From positions 1 to 58,460 of the forward strand of contig CALAJH010000062.1 of NCBI GenBank assembly GCA_937922655.1: 58,460 nt of DNA. The letters run 5' to 3'. The position numbers and the translations under genes were made by a program. A model generated the notes under the pieces. It saw nothing but the letters and a program-made list of their open reading frames with translations, ran no database searches and was not told the DNA's origin. Shown one piece after another: positions 43,525 to 53,864 of this stretch; the first letter of the stretch is position 1, and every line of letters begins with the position of its first letter. This DNA comes from an uncultured Bacteroidia bacterium. Lineage in GTDB: Bacteria; Bacteroidota; Bacteroidia; J057; CALAJH01.

Positions 43525-46500
43525 ATGATACACGCCCATTATTTCACTTTTGGTCAAATTATAGAACATCGCTATGTTTTGCCCAAATTCGCCCGCGGTT
43601 ATTCGTGGCGGGTGCAACCGCATTGCCAAATTTTGTTGAACGATTTAATTAAGGCGCAAAAACAAAACCGTAGTTGGTTTTGGGGTTCGATTGTCTTGCA
43701 AAAAAAAGCGGGCGTCGGCTTTGAGGACGCCTATTTCGAGTTATTGGACGGTGCAAGTCGTTTAACGGCGTTGAGCCTGCTTTGGGGGGTAATGCGCGCT
43801 CTTGCGAACAAACCACAAACGACAAGCCCGAAGCCGAATGTAGAGTCCGTTGTTTCCATGGGCGATACTTGCATCGCAATAGAAGAAAACGACCGGGTTC
43901 TGGAAACCGTAAAATACTTTGAAGACAATCTTCGGGCCTATTCGCAAGAGGAGATGGAACGTTTGGCTCAACATCTTCTGCATCAAACGGGCGCGGTTAT
44001 CACCTTCATAGACCCCGAAAAAAATACCCTCGAAATTTATGAAAACGTTCAAAGAAACGCCGTTCCATTCGGATTGTTGGACGAGTTTCGCCAATATTGT
44101 TTTCGAGTGGTTTCCGTTTCCGAACACGAATCGTTCGTCCGTTTACGTTTTCGTCCGTTTGAATCCAAACTTCATTCGATTGCTCCGGCGTTGAAAAACG
44201 GGGACGACGGTATAACGGCTTTTTTCAAAATATTTCTGGCCTCAAAAGGCAAACATGCCATCGGTTCGGCAGGCGTTTGGAGCTTCGATTCCGTATTGAA
44301 CACAATCGAATCGTCCAATGGATTAATCGAGTTCTTTGACGACGCTTTATGGGGTTTGGAGGTGTTGGAGGCGTTGGGTAATGCTCAGGCCAACCTCAAT
44401 ATTTTGCCGATTCCCTCGGAATTTATATCGGCAATCGGACTTGCACGCGTAAAAGCCTCCGTTTATTATCCGTTGATTTTGGCGCTGGCGTTCGCGTATC
44501 GGCAAGGTCGTATGCCGCTTGCCGATGCGGCGCCCGTCTTTGACGCGTTGGAAAACGTTGCGATTCGCTGTACGCTCTGCAACGCCAATCCCAACGACGG
44601 AGTTTCCAAAGCCGTCGAATACACAAACCAAACGAAAAATTTCGACGCGAAAACGTTTGTCGCCCTCTTGACGGGCGACGGTTATCCCGACGACACGGAC
44701 GTGTTTAAAAATTGTGTCACAAGAAAATTTTACAACGGCAACTCCGCCGTAAAGTCCTTGCTTCGTCTGCTGTTGATTAAAATCAATCGGTATATTTCCA
44801 CCGTCGAAGGCAAAGACGCAAGCCGAATCGTTGATTTCAACGGCGCGAAAATCGAACACATATTGCCTCGAAACCGCGAGGCTTGGAAACCGTACTTGCA
44901 ATCCAACGGACAATGGGACGACTTGAGCGAAGAACCCGATATCATTCATTGCATGGGCAACCTGACGCTTCTTTTCGACGGCGAAATCATCGGTTGCAAA
45001 ACCATCGACGAAAAGAAAAAATTGTACGAAGCCAGTCCGATTCTTTTGACGCGAAGGCTGTGTGAATACAAGGTTTTCGGTCCGAAGCAAATTCAAGAAC
45101 GAGGGCAAGCGCTTGCCGAAATCATCGTCAAACATGTTTATCCGAATTTAAAAAGCGCCGCGACGTCAAAGGCCTTGCCGGAGGCGAAAAAAGCGCCCGC
45201 GGCCGTTTCCAATTCCGCTTCGGCGCCTGCCGAAACGCCGTCGCTTGCGCCGGCTTCGTTGCCCGTTTCCGTCGCTCAAAAGCCCGCCGACCCACAGCCC
45301 ACGCCCCCTTCGAGAGCGGTCGTCGATTTTTTCCCCTTGTTGTTTTTTCATTTTATCATTTATTCCTATACGCGTGGAAAAATGGAGGCGACTTTTTCCA
45401 TCGACGATTTCAGGGACTACTTAAATTGTAAAAATTACTACTACGCCTCCGATATTGTAGAAATTCTAAGGAATTCGAGCCTATTTACGGTTGTGAACGA
45501 CGGCAAAAGTTTTAAATTTTACGCCGACGTTCCCAAAACATCGTTCGAGCAGAAGTATTTTGATTATGTGGCGAAAAATAACGTCGTCGACGGGTGGGTG
45601 TTTTTAAACGACTTAAAGAACGACGTTTCTTTGTCAAGCGGCAAAAACGAAATCGACGCTACGGCGTTGTTTCGCAATCGCGAATATTTCGTTGTCGATA
45701 AGGATGCCAAAGAAGCAATTCGATTTCGGTGGAATGTCGCCGCCGCCAAAGCGCCCGTTCAATCCGCCACTCCCGCGACGACTTCCGGCACAACGAAAAA
45801 TACCGAACCGTCCGCCGTTGTAGCGATGTTTAATAGGTTTGTTGCCGCCAACCCTCCTAAAAACGGGCATTATTTGTTAGGCGAATTCGGGACGTTTTTA
45901 AAGAACGAAAATTTTGCTTTTTCGGGTAAGTTGTCCACTTACTTGAAAGGTACGGAATGTTTTGATATTTATGCCGTTGATAAAAAGGATTGCGTCAAAT
46001 TGGCGGACAAATGCCTTGCCCAAAAATTCAACGAACAAAACGTAATCGCCGCCGCCTATCGCGAATTTGTTTTTCTCAACAACGTTCAAGACGGATGGAT
46101 ATCGATGCAAAGGTTTGCCACTTTCTTGACAGAAAAAGGGCAAAAACCGCAAGGGAAGTTTATTAACGTTTTAACCAATTTGGGGTTGTTTGATTTTCAG
46201 GATTCCTTGCATAACGACAAAAAAATACGTTTAAAAGCTTATTCACCGGGGCCGTCGACGCCGACGAAATTGGAGTCCAAGCCAACGGCGGACGAGCGGA
46301 CTTCCGAGCCTCAAAAGGCGCCGGCAGGCCCTACAACCTCCGCTCCCGCGACAACGTCCGATGCATTAAAATATATCGAACCGCGTCCTATCGTGGTAAT
46401 GTTTGCCAAGTTTGTTGCCTTCAACCCTTCCGAAAACGGACATTATTTGTTAAGTGACTTCGGGACGTTTTTAAAGAACGAAAATTTTGTTTTTTCGGTT

Positions 46501-48756
46501 ACCTTGTCCATTTACTTGAAAGGTACAGGATGTTTTAAGATTTATGTTTTCGAAGAAAAGAATTGCATAGACCTAACGGACGAATGGAAAATTCAATATC
46601 TTACCGAACAACTCAAAATCGTTGATGCTTATCGCGAATTTGTTTTTCTCAACAACGTTCAAGACGGATGGATATCGATGCAAAGGTTTGCCGTATTTTT
46701 GGCGGACGTGGAAAAAAAATCACCGGAGGATTTTATTAACATTCTCGACGATCCTAAATGGTTTGATTTTGAGGATTCCCTCCATAACGACAAAAAAATA
46801 CGTTTAAAAATTTGTTCATCCGCGCCAACGACATTGCCGACAACAGAGGACATAACGGTGGCAAACAACTCGTCTTTTGCCGAAAAAAACGACGTATCGC
46901 CGGACGATTTTTGGGGCAATAAAACAACAAAACAACTCGACGAACCCGTAAAACTTATGCACGAACCCCGAAACGAGGTTGTGAAAGCGGATGCGTTCGG
47001 CGCCGTTTCCGATACCGATTCGGGTAAAAACGGGGTTGATTTCAATGAACCGTCGTCGGAGAAGGAAAACGAACCTACCCACGAAAATAAAAATCCTAAA
47101 TCGGCCAACGTTGTCCTTGCAGGAACGATTCCTCCTATTCTTTTCCATTTTTTTAATTTTGCTTCTCCAATGGAGAACTTTTCGCTCCACGAACAAATTG
47201 TTTTTTCCATTGACGATTTTCAAAATTATCTGAACAGAAAGAATATTTCCTATCCGAACAGTTTACTCAAACACTTACAGGAAACACGGTATTTTACGCT
47301 GACGAAACACGGTTGTCGATTTGCCGTTCCGCAGACTCGGTTGAAGCGGCAATTAAGATGGAAATATTTTGTTTGTTTGTCTTCCAACGAAATCGGCTAC
47401 GAATGGGTTCCGCTTCGTTTACTGTCTTCAAAACTGCTTCCGCCCAAGATTGAAGACGACCATTTGTTTTTACAGATAATCCGCAAGTTGGGTATTTTTG
47501 AAATCGATTCTAGTCTCATATATTACACAAAAGTTCGTTTAAAGTGGGGTGACGCCCAAGGTTCAAGTCAAGGCCGCCTTCCGACGATTGTCCATTATTT
47601 CTTTAAGTTTACGGCTCTTTTGCCGAAACCCGAATTCAAAGAGCGTTACAATTTGCAAGACTTTAAAGCATATCTGGATTCTTTGGGAGTGGTATATTCG
47701 GAACCTTTTGAGGATTATTTGTCTTCAAGCAAACAATTTCGTGTTTTTAGTGATGGAACGTTCACTTTGCTCGAACTCTACCGAAGACGATACGCCGTAT
47801 TCAAATTTTTGCGAAGGTTAAAATGGCTTTACTATAAATACGTTTCCGTTTATCAAGCGGAACATGGCTGGATTCTTGTACAAAGATTTGCCAATTTCGC
47901 TAATTTGAAGCGGTTTAAGTATCGCGGCAAATTTTCGGACGTATTGAAAAAGTCGCGCTTGTTTGAAATAAACGCTTGCGAAAACGCTCCCATGGTCCGT
48001 TTGATAAAAAAAACGAAATATTTGTCGCCCGATTGTTTTTTGTTGGCCGAACCCCGTTGTTTGGAAACGGAAAATAATGTTGTCTGTTTGCAGTCCGCGA
48101 ATCTTGAATCCGCCGCCGTGCCGGTGGTCTGTTCGTCGTCGGAAGACGAACGATCTTCGGACGATCGTCCCGATTGTTTTCATTCCGAGGCGTCGATTGA
48201 CCCGGAACGCGAATTTTGGAACGATTTTCCGCCGTCCCGTTGGAAAGGCGCAGTCAAAGTTTGGGACTTTTTACGGAATTTGCGTTCGCAATTTTTGATC
48301 TTCTGTTCCAACGCTTGTCCCGTTTCGGACGACGGTCGTTATTCTTTCGACGAATTTTATGATTTTGGGATTGAATGCGGTTTGAATGGCGCCGAGGATT
48401 GGGAAATCAAGCTTTTGCAAAGCGGTCTTTTTGATTTTTGGGGGCTGGAAAATCACGCTTGTCTTCGTTTGCGAACCCTAAACGACATTACGCTTTTCGA
48501 CGCAAAGTTTTCGTTCGTCGAATTGTCCGTTGAAGATTGGTTTTACCTTTTTTCCCGATTCAACCCGGGCTTGCACGACGACGACGGTTATTTTTCTTTC
48601 TTGGATTTTTGCCGTTTTCTTGGCGGAAAACTTGTCTTGGAACGCAACCAAACCTTTGTCAATTACGTCTTGCAAAGAAAAACTTTTGAACTCGACCTTT
48701 CTCGTTCAATGGGGGCGCGCATTCGCTTTTGGGACGGCAATAATATGGAGGCGTAG
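43525..48756 (+). CDS. DUF262-DUF1524 nuclease-like protein with twelve C-terminal repeat modules
   Basis: 1743 residues, far longer than the ~600-700 of ordinary DUF262/DUF1524 proteins. DUF262 part: [11 protein letters not shown] (18-28), [11 protein letters not shown], and [15 protein letters not shown], where the usual DGQQR reads DGASR (75-79). DUF1524 His-Me-finger part: KIEHILPRN (442-450) and GNLTLL (478-483); further on, where I expect a conserved Asn, the sequence reads GCK (490-492). After an Ala/Pro linker (~546-597) come about twelve ~65-residue modules in six pairs: 598-669/672-737, 763-829/839-904, 953-1022/1033-1095, 1203-1271/1273-1341, 1352-1417/1423-1498, 1578-1652/1655-1740. 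The clearest modules read like [13 protein letters not shown] then GLFDF then IRLK, similar by eye to OST-HTH/LOTUS winged helices. Probably anti-phage or nucleic-acid sensing. The region is more AT-rich than its neighbours. Confidence 0.75.
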   Translation: MIHAHYFTFGQIIEHRYVLPKFARGYSWRVQPHCQILLNDLIKAQKQNRSWFWGSIVLQKKAGVGFEDAYFELLDGASRLTALSLLWGVMRALANKPQTTSPKPNVESVVSMGDTCIAIEENDRVLETVKYFEDNLRAYSQEEMERLAQHLLHQTGAVITFIDPEKNTLEIYENVQRNAVPFGLLDEFRQYCFRVVSVSEHESFVRLRFRPFESKLHSIAPALKNGDDGITAFFKIFLASKGKHAIGSAGVWSFDSVLNTIESSNGLIEFFDDALWGLEVLEALGNAQANLNILPIPSEFISAIGLARVKASVYYPLILALAFAYRQGRMPLADAAPVFDALENVAIRCTLCNANPNDGVSKAVEYTNQTKNFDAKTFVALLTGDGYPDDTDVFKNCVTRKFYNGNSAVKSLLRLLLIKINRYISTVEGKDASRIVDFNGAKIEHILPRNREAWKPYLQSNGQWDDLSEEPDIIHCMGNLTLLFDGEIIGCKTIDEKKKLYEASPILLTRRLCEYKVFGPKQIQERGQALAEIIVKHVYPNLKSAATSKALPEAKKAPAAVSNSASAPAETPSLAPASLPVSVAQKPADPQPTPPSRAVVDFFPLLFFHFIIYSYTRGKMEATFSIDDFRDYLNCKNYYYASDIVEILRNSSLFTVVNDGKSFKFYADVPKTSFEQKYFDYVAKNNVVDGWVFLNDLKNDVSLSSGKNEIDATALFRNREYFVVDKDAKEAIRFRWNVAAAKAPVQSATPATTSGTTKNTEPSAVVAMFNRFVAANPPKNGHYLLGEFGTFLKNENFAFSGKLSTYLKGTECFDIYAVDKKDCVKLADKCLAQKFNEQNVIAAAYREFVFLNNVQDGWISMQRFATFLTEKGQKPQGKFINVLTNLGLFDFQDSLHNDKKIRLKAYSPGPSTPTKLESKPTADERTSEPQKAPAGPTTSAPATTSDALKYIEPRPIVVMFAKFVAFNPSENGHYLLSDFGTFLKNENFVFSVTLSIYLKGTGCFKIYVFEEKNCIDLTDEWKIQYLTEQLKIVDAYREFVFLNNVQDGWISMQRFAVFLADVEKKSPEDFINILDDPKWFDFEDSLHNDKKIRLKICSSAPTTLPTTEDITVANNSSFAEKNDVSPDDFWGNKTTKQLDEPVKLMHEPRNEVVKADAFGAVSDTDSGKNGVDFNEPSSEKENEPTHENKNPKSANVVLAGTIPPILFHFFNFASPMENFSLHEQIVFSIDDFQNYLNRKNISYPNSLLKHLQETRYFTLTKHGCRFAVPQTRLKRQLRWKYFVCLSSNEIGYEWVPLRLLSSKLLPPKIEDDHLFLQIIRKLGIFEIDSSLIYYTKVRLKWGDAQGSSQGRLPTIVHYFFKFTALLPKPEFKERYNLQDFKAYLDSLGVVYSEPFEDYLSSSKQFRVFSDGTFTLLELYRRRYAVFKFLRRLKWLYYKYVSVYQAEHGWILVQRFANFANLKRFKYRGKFSDVLKKSRLFEINACENAPMVRLIKKTKYLSPDCFLLAEPRCLETENNVVCLQSANLESAAVPVVCSSSEDERSSDDRPDCFHSEASIDPEREFWNDFPPSRWKGAVKVWDFLRNLRSQFLIFCSNACPVSDDGRYSFDEFYDFGIECGLNGAEDWEIKLLQSGLFDFWGLENHACLRLRTLNDITLFDAKFSFVELSVEDWFYLFSRFNPGLHDDDGYFSFLDFCRFLGGKLVLERNQTFVNYVLQRKTFELDLSRSMGARIRFWDGNNMEA
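46057..46692 (+). repeat. Recent tandem duplication of a module pair
   Basis: 63 identical bases at 46057-46119 and 46630-46692, offset 573 bp (191 codons). The surrounding modules are also alike (for instance GTFLKNENF in both copies). This is a recent duplication of one two-module unit in the large DUF262 protein. Confidence 0.85.
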
Positions 48757-48848
48757 GGCGTTGGGTTTGTCGTCGGGGCGGACGCGCCGCATCGTTGCTT
48801 GGGTATTTGTTTTCTTGGAACGAATCCTTTCATAGACGGGTTGTTTGC

Positions 48849-50849
48849 ATGATGAACGCCCTTGCCCAAAGTTCCAGTCCCTATCTCAAACAGCACGCCC
48901 ACAATCCCGTCGATTGGCTCGAATGGTCGCCCGAGGTTTTTGAACGCGCCAAGCGCGAAAACAAACTCGTTTTGGTGAGCATCGGCTATTCGGCCTGTCA
49001 TTGGTGCCACGTCATGGAGCGCGAATCGTTTGAAAACGTGCAAATCGCCGCGTTGATGAACGACCGATTTTTGTGCATAAAGGTCGACCGCGAGGAACGC
49101 CCCGACGTCGACGCCCTTTACATGGACGCGGTGCAGGTCATGAACGGCCGCGGCGGCTGGCCGCTCAATTGTTTTACGCTTCCCGACGGACGGCCGGTTT
49201 TTGGCGGCACGTATTTTCCGCCGGCGCAATGGACGGCCGTTTTGCAACAACTTTCCGAACGTTGGCAGACCGCGCCCGAAAAATTTGAAGAGTACGCCGC
49301 ACGACTGACCGAATATCTGCAACGCGTCGAAAAACCCGAACCCAAAACGGGTTCGGGGCAATTCGGCGCCGAAGATATCGCCGCGGGTTTTATCGCGTTG
49401 ATTCCCTTGCTCGACGCAAGCCTCGGCGGCCTTGCGGGTGCGCCCAAGTTCCCCATGCCGTCGGTCTTCGAGTTTTTGCTTGCCTATACCCGGCTTGGCG
49501 GCGACGAACGCGCCGCCCGACCCTTGGACGTTACGCTTACGCAAATGGCCCGCGGCGGCATTTTCGACCACGTCGGCGGCGGCTTTGCCCGTTATTCCAC
49601 CGACGCGCGTTGGCACGTGCCGCATTTTGAAAAAATGCTTTACGACAACGCCCTCTTGCTTTCGCTTTATTCCCGCGCCGCCGAGCGCAACAACGAATAT
49701 CTCGAATGCGCCGAAAAAACCTTTGATTTCATCGTAAACGAACTCTCGGCCCCCGACGGCGGATTTTATTGCGCTTACGACGCCGACAGCGAAGGGCAAG
49801 AAGGCAAATTTTACGTCTGGAGCCACGACGAATGGATTTCGGCTTGCGAACCCGAATGGGCCGAACGCATGGCCGCCGCTTTTCACATTAGCCCGCAAGG
49901 CAATTGGGAACACGGCCAAAACATCCCCTTTCGCACCGATTCCGACGAACAGGCCGCACGCGTCTTCGGCGTGGATTTCGACGATTGGCGGGCGGCGAAA
50001 AACCGTTCCTTGAAAAAACTTTACCAACAACGCGCCACGCGCGTCAAACCCGGTTTGGACGACAAAATACTCGCGGCGTGGAACGGTATGGTCGTCGCCG
50101 CCGCCTGCGACTTCGCCGTCGCCCACCCCGGCCGTAGAAAACACGCCCTCGACGTCGCCGAAAAATCGGTTCGTTACCTCAAAAACGTACACGTCAAAAA
50201 CCACAGGGTTTGGCGAACGCCCAAAATCAACGGTTTTGCCGACGACTACGCTTTCGTCGTTCGTGCGTTTGTTCGTTTCGCGCAGGTTTGCGGGCAAACC
50301 GAATGGTGGCATAGCGCCCACGACCTCGTTCAAAGCTGTATGGAATACTTTTTCGACGCTTCGACGGGCTTCTTTTTCTTTACCCCAAGCGACGGCCAAG
50401 CGCTTGTCGCCCGCAATTACGAGCTTTACGACAACGTCGTTCCGTCGTCGAACGCCGTGATGATGCACAACCTTTTGACGTTGGGCAAGGTTTTCGACCG
50501 CAGGGATTGGGTGCAAATCGCACGAAACGCCGCCGTTTCGATGCGCGACGACTTTCATCGCCACCCCGCCACGTATTCGCATTGGGGGTCGTTGATGGCG
50601 CGATTGGGATTTGAAAGCCGGGAGGCGGTGGTGGCGGGCGCCGACGCGTTCGACGTTTTCGCGGCCGTCGAATCCAAGCACCGCGACCGGGTGTTGGCGC
50701 TTCATTTGTCACAGCCCGACGACCAAATCCCCGTTTTCGCTTACCGCTTCCAAAACAAAAACACGCTCTACGTTTGCGACCAAAAAGGATGCCTTCCCCC
50801 CGAAACGAACGACCTGCTTGCCGCCGCCGACCGACTCATCGCTTCGTAG
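48849..50849 (+). CDS. DUF255 thioredoxin-like protein (YyaL/spermatogenesis-associated protein 20 family)
   Basis: 666 residues from the first of two ATGs at 48849. The N-terminal thioredoxin-like domain has [19 protein letters not shown] and the motif [16 protein letters not shown] (C50 and C53), then [13 protein letters not shown]. The remainder is an alpha/alpha six-barrel like glycoside hydrolase-type folds ([40 protein letters not shown]). The family is broadly conserved; its substrate is not known. It overlaps the 3' end of the convergent galT by 14 bases. Confidence 0.88.
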   Translation: MMNALAQSSSPYLKQHAHNPVDWLEWSPEVFERAKRENKLVLVSIGYSACHWCHVMERESFENVQIAALMNDRFLCIKVDREERPDVDALYMDAVQVMNGRGGWPLNCFTLPDGRPVFGGTYFPPAQWTAVLQQLSERWQTAPEKFEEYAARLTEYLQRVEKPEPKTGSGQFGAEDIAAGFIALIPLLDASLGGLAGAPKFPMPSVFEFLLAYTRLGGDERAARPLDVTLTQMARGGIFDHVGGGFARYSTDARWHVPHFEKMLYDNALLLSLYSRAAERNNEYLECAEKTFDFIVNELSAPDGGFYCAYDADSEGQEGKFYVWSHDEWISACEPEWAERMAAAFHISPQGNWEHGQNIPFRTDSDEQAARVFGVDFDDWRAAKNRSLKKLYQQRATRVKPGLDDKILAAWNGMVVAAACDFAVAHPGRRKHALDVAEKSVRYLKNVHVKNHRVWRTPKINGFADDYAFVVRAFVRFAQVCGQTEWWHSAHDLVQSCMEYFFDASTGFFFFTPSDGQALVARNYELYDNVVPSSNAVMMHNLLTLGKVFDRRDWVQIARNAAVSMRDDFHRHPATYSHWGSLMARLGFESREAVVAGADAFDVFAAVESKHRDRVLALHLSQPDDQIPVFAYRFQNKNTLYVCDQKGCLPPETNDLLAAADRLIAS

Positions 50850-51810
50850 CGGCGCGGTACTCGGCGATGGCGGCACGCAACTCTTCGGCCGTCTCCTCGA
50901 CAAGCCGGGTGTTGGCCGCCGCCCACGCCCCCATTTCCGACGACGCATAGTATTTTATCACCCCCGGCGCCCGCAACGGCGGATAAAATTCGATGTGAAA
51001 ACGGAAATATTCGTTGTGCGTGCCGATGGGCGGCGCCTGATGGACGCACATCATGTAGGGAAACGGCGTTCGGTACAAAAAGTCGAAGCCGCCGACCAGC
51101 GTTTGCAGGATTTGCGCCAAATCGCGCACGTGTTTGTCCGTAAATTCGACAAAGGTTTGTAAATCTTTTTTGGCGACGACGAACGCCCCGTAGGGATAAT
51201 CGGTGAAGTCGGGCAAGTAAGCAACAAAGGCGTCGTTTTCGGCGAGGATTCTACGTCCGTCGCGGATTTCGGCGCGGTTGAGCGCGTCGAAAAGGTTTTG
51301 TCCCGTTTGCGAAAAGTAGTGTCGGGCGTTGTCGAGTTCGGTTTGAATTTTGAGGGGAAGAAAGGGATAGGCGTAAATTTGCCCGTGGGGATGATGAATG
51401 GTAACGCCGACGGCCTCTCCCCGGTTCTCAAAAACGTGGACGTATTGCACTTCGGGTTTGGCAAAAAGCGCGCGGGTGCGGGCGCGCCACAACGCAACGA
51501 TTTTTTCGACGTGTTCGGGCGAAAAGTCTTTGAGATGTTTGTCGTGTTCGGAGGAATAAAGCACGACTTCGCATTTGCCTCGAGCGGCTTGTCTTAGAAA
51601 GGGTAGGGGTACGTTTTCGGGTTCGGGGGCGTCGGGGGAAAAAGCGGGAAAATCGTTGTCGTAGGCAAGTACGTCGAATTCCGGGGGCAGTTTGGGGTTG
51701 TCTTTGGGGCAGAAGGGACACCGGTCTTTGGGGAGGTTGGGGCGCGCTTGTCTGCCGGCGGCGACGATGGTCCACGTTCCCAAGAGCGGGTTGTATCTAA
51801 GGACGCTCAT
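50836..51810 (-). CDS. galT: Galactose-1-phosphate uridylyltransferase
   Basis: 324 residues from the ATG at 51810. The zinc-site pair CPFC (31-34) is present, as are [27 protein letters not shown] and the active site [12 protein letters not shown] with H140-P-H142, the nucleophilic His. It converts UDP-glucose and galactose-1-phosphate to UDP-galactose and glucose-1-phosphate in the Leloir pathway. Its start overlaps the stop of the upstream TPR/binding protein gene by four bases (ATGA). Confidence 0.93.
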   Translation of the reverse strand: MSVLRYNPLLGTWTIVAAGRQARPNLPKDRCPFCPKDNPKLPPEFDVLAYDNDFPAFSPDAPEPENVPLPFLRQAARGKCEVVLYSSEHDKHLKDFSPEHVEKIVALWRARTRALFAKPEVQYVHVFENRGEAVGVTIHHPHGQIYAYPFLPLKIQTELDNARHYFSQTGQNLFDALNRAEIRDGRRILAENDAFVAYLPDFTDYPYGAFVVAKKDLQTFVEFTDKHVRDLAQILQTLVGGFDFLYRTPFPYMMCVHQAPPIGTHNEYFRFHIEFYPPLRAPGVIKYYASSEMGAWAAANTRLVEETAEELRAAIAEYRAATKR

Positions 51811-53543
51811 TCTTTCCACGGATGAAGTTTTTCGGGGCCTTCGGGCTTGACGGCGATAAATTGTACGGCTTGGTTGTCTTTGGCGCCGGCGTAGTAGTAG
51901 TTTTGCACCAATCCTTTCCACGGCTGGAGTTCGCGCAGACGCTCGGCGGCGGGTTTGAAGGCCGCGCCTTTTTCGTAAACGTAATATATGTATCGGAGCA
52001 AATCGTAACCGACGCAGGCGTAGGGGGAGGGGGTGTTGTGGTTGTATTTTTCGTAAGTTTTTTTAAACTTTGAAAAAGTAGCGGTGTCGTTGCCCGGAAA
52101 AAGGTTGTCGGGATAAATGGTGCGATGTTGGGCGAGTAGGGCGTTGTCGATGGTTTGTATTTGCGACCAGTCGGGGGTGCCGAAAATTTGGACCTTGTGG
52201 CCCGAGAGCGCTATTTCCTTGACGGCGGGTGCGAGCACGTCTTCGTCGGCAAAGGCGAAATAGACGGCCTCGGCTTGGAATTCGGTGATTTTGTTGATGA
52301 AAAGGCTGAGGTGGGCGGAGGTCGGAACGCCGTTGAATATAAAGGAATCGACCTCGGCTTTGAGGGTTTTGAGGGTGGCGGACAGCCTTGTCGCCAAAAT
52401 TTGGGCGTTCTTGGAGCCGTCGGAAACGACGAGCCATTTTTTGTTCATGGCTTTTTCCACGCCGTATTGGGCAAGGGCGTCGGCTTGGGTCGGCAGCGAG
52501 GGCGTGGCCAAATAGACAAAGTCGCCGTATTTCAAGAGTTCGGGCGCGGGGGAGGTCGGGACGATTTGCAGGGGGGGATGTTTCCATGCACTCAAGGCTT
52601 CCGCCGCCGCTTTCGTACCTCCGTTGAAAAGGTCGCCGACGACAAAGTGCGGCTCGAAGGCCTTGATTTCCTTTTTGACTTTGGCGGCGGCAACGGGCGC
52701 CTCGCGTTTGGAGTCGAAAAATGCAACCGTCATTTTAACGGATTTTTCGGGTTTGGCCGTAGCTTCAAGATGTTCGGCGGCGATGGTCATGCCTTGCATG
52801 AGTTCGAGGGCGACGAACGTGGCGCGGTCGGACGTTTTTTTGTCGGCGTGGAAGGGTAAAAGTACGGCCACGCGCAAGGCTTCGGCCGTGGCTTCGTCGG
52901 GGGCGCCGAAGGCGGCGGCTTCGAGCTTTTTCATCCGCGGCGTCGGCGGCCCAACCTCCAATTTGTATTTCGCCAGCCACTCCGACAGCTCCTGCTTACG
53001 GCCGGCTTTCAACAGTCGGTAGGCTTTGGCTTCCGCGACCTCCGCCCGGAACGACGCCCGTACCATTTGATAATACTCGTCGAGTTGGGTTTCGCCGGCT
53101 TTTTCGTAAAAAAATTTGCGTACCGCGTTGAGTACGTCTTCTTTCATGCGCGGGTCGGGGGTCTCTTCGTAGAGGTTCAGCAGCACGTACAATCCCCCTT
53201 TGTAGCTCTCTTCTTTTTTGAGCATGACCAAGCCTTTGTGATAACGCGCGTCGTCGGCGTAAATCGAGGCCGGATAAGTGTTGAGCAGGCTTTGAAATTT
53301 GTTGAGCGCTTTTTCGTTTTCTTGTTCGTAGAAGTAGGACAGGCCCGTCATGTATAGGGCGGCGCTGGAAAGACGGTGGAACTTGCGGGCGGCAGCCTCC
53401 GAAAATTCCCCCGCCGCCCGTTTGTACAGCCCTTTTTCAAAATGTTCTATGCCCGATTTGAAAAGCGCCGTCGCTTTTTTATCGTCTTTGGGTTGGGCGA
53501 ACGCCGTCGTCCATGCCGTCAGCGCTATAAAAACATATCTCAT
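51807..53543 (-). CDS. TPR plus periplasmic-binding-protein-type receptor
   Basis: 578 residues from the ATG at 53543. A signal peptide ends at TTAFAQ (~17). TPR-like helices (~25-200: ALFKSGIEHFEKGLYKRAAGEF, AALYMTGLSYFYEQENEKALNKFQSLL) precede a type-1 periplasmic-binding domain of the LivJ/LppC kind (~225-560: LRVAVLLPFHADKK, FVVGDLFNGG, LVVSDGSKNAQILATRL). LppC/LpoA-like proteins activate peptidoglycan synthases; Bacteroidota also use this combination for unknown roles. A terminator-like hairpin stands directly before its start. Not recognised beyond the folds. Confidence 0.78.
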   Translation of the reverse strand: MRYVFIALTAWTTAFAQPKDDKKATALFKSGIEHFEKGLYKRAAGEFSEAAARKFHRLSSAALYMTGLSYFYEQENEKALNKFQSLLNTYPASIYADDARYHKGLVMLKKEESYKGGLYVLLNLYEETPDPRMKEDVLNAVRKFFYEKAGETQLDEYYQMVRASFRAEVAEAKAYRLLKAGRKQELSEWLAKYKLEVGPPTPRMKKLEAAAFGAPDEATAEALRVAVLLPFHADKKTSDRATFVALELMQGMTIAAEHLEATAKPEKSVKMTVAFFDSKREAPVAAAKVKKEIKAFEPHFVVGDLFNGGTKAAAEALSAWKHPPLQIVPTSPAPELLKYGDFVYLATPSLPTQADALAQYGVEKAMNKKWLVVSDGSKNAQILATRLSATLKTLKAEVDSFIFNGVPTSAHLSLFINKITEFQAEAVYFAFADEDVLAPAVKEIALSGHKVQIFGTPDWSQIQTIDNALLAQHRTIYPDNLFPGNDTATFSKFKKTYEKYNHNTPSPYACVGYDLLRYIYYVYEKGAAFKPAAERLRELQPWKGLVQNYYYAGAKDNQAVQFIAVKPEGPEKLHPWKE

Positions 53544-53548
53544 TGAGT

Positions 53549-53573
53549 AAAAAACGGCGCCCCACGGCGCCCG
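53549..53573 (-). promoter_or_regulatory. Terminator-like hairpin before the TPR/binding protein gene
   Basis: On the minus strand GGCGCC-GTGG-GGCGCC is followed by G and T6, then ACTCA and the ATG at 53543. It looks like an intrinsic terminator five bases before a start codon: either an attenuator or an unrelated terminator. Confidence 0.55.
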
Positions 53574-53852
53574 ATGGGACAAATCAAACGCAATTTTACG
53601 ATTTTTTCCAAAACGCACAACTTTCTACGCTCCCCTGCGCGACAACGGCGGCGCCTATCCATCGAACGACGAAGTCCCCACAACGCGGTATGTCGCGTTT
53701 AACAAACACATGATAATGCGAAAACGATAAAAAATCTAAAAAAACAAATTATTAATACCAAACAATGGTTTCCCTCGTTCGTCTTCACCCGTTTTGCGCC
53801 GCCGAAAAATTAGACAAACACCGTTTGTGTTGGCGTATACGAAACAAACGAT

Positions 53853-53860
53853 TAATTTTA
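53853..53860 (+). promoter_or_regulatory. -7 box TAATTTTA
   Basis: Seven of eight match to TAnnTTTG, four bases before the ATG at 53865; predicted leaderless. Confidence 0.5.
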
Positions 53861-53864
53861 GCGC

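Larger units (their letters stand above)
53544..53864. other. Divergent intergenic region
   Basis: 321 bases. Besides the hairpin at 53549-53573 and the box at 53853, nothing recognisable was seen; a stretch of mostly A and T at ~53705-53760 lies near the middle. Confidence 0.4.
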
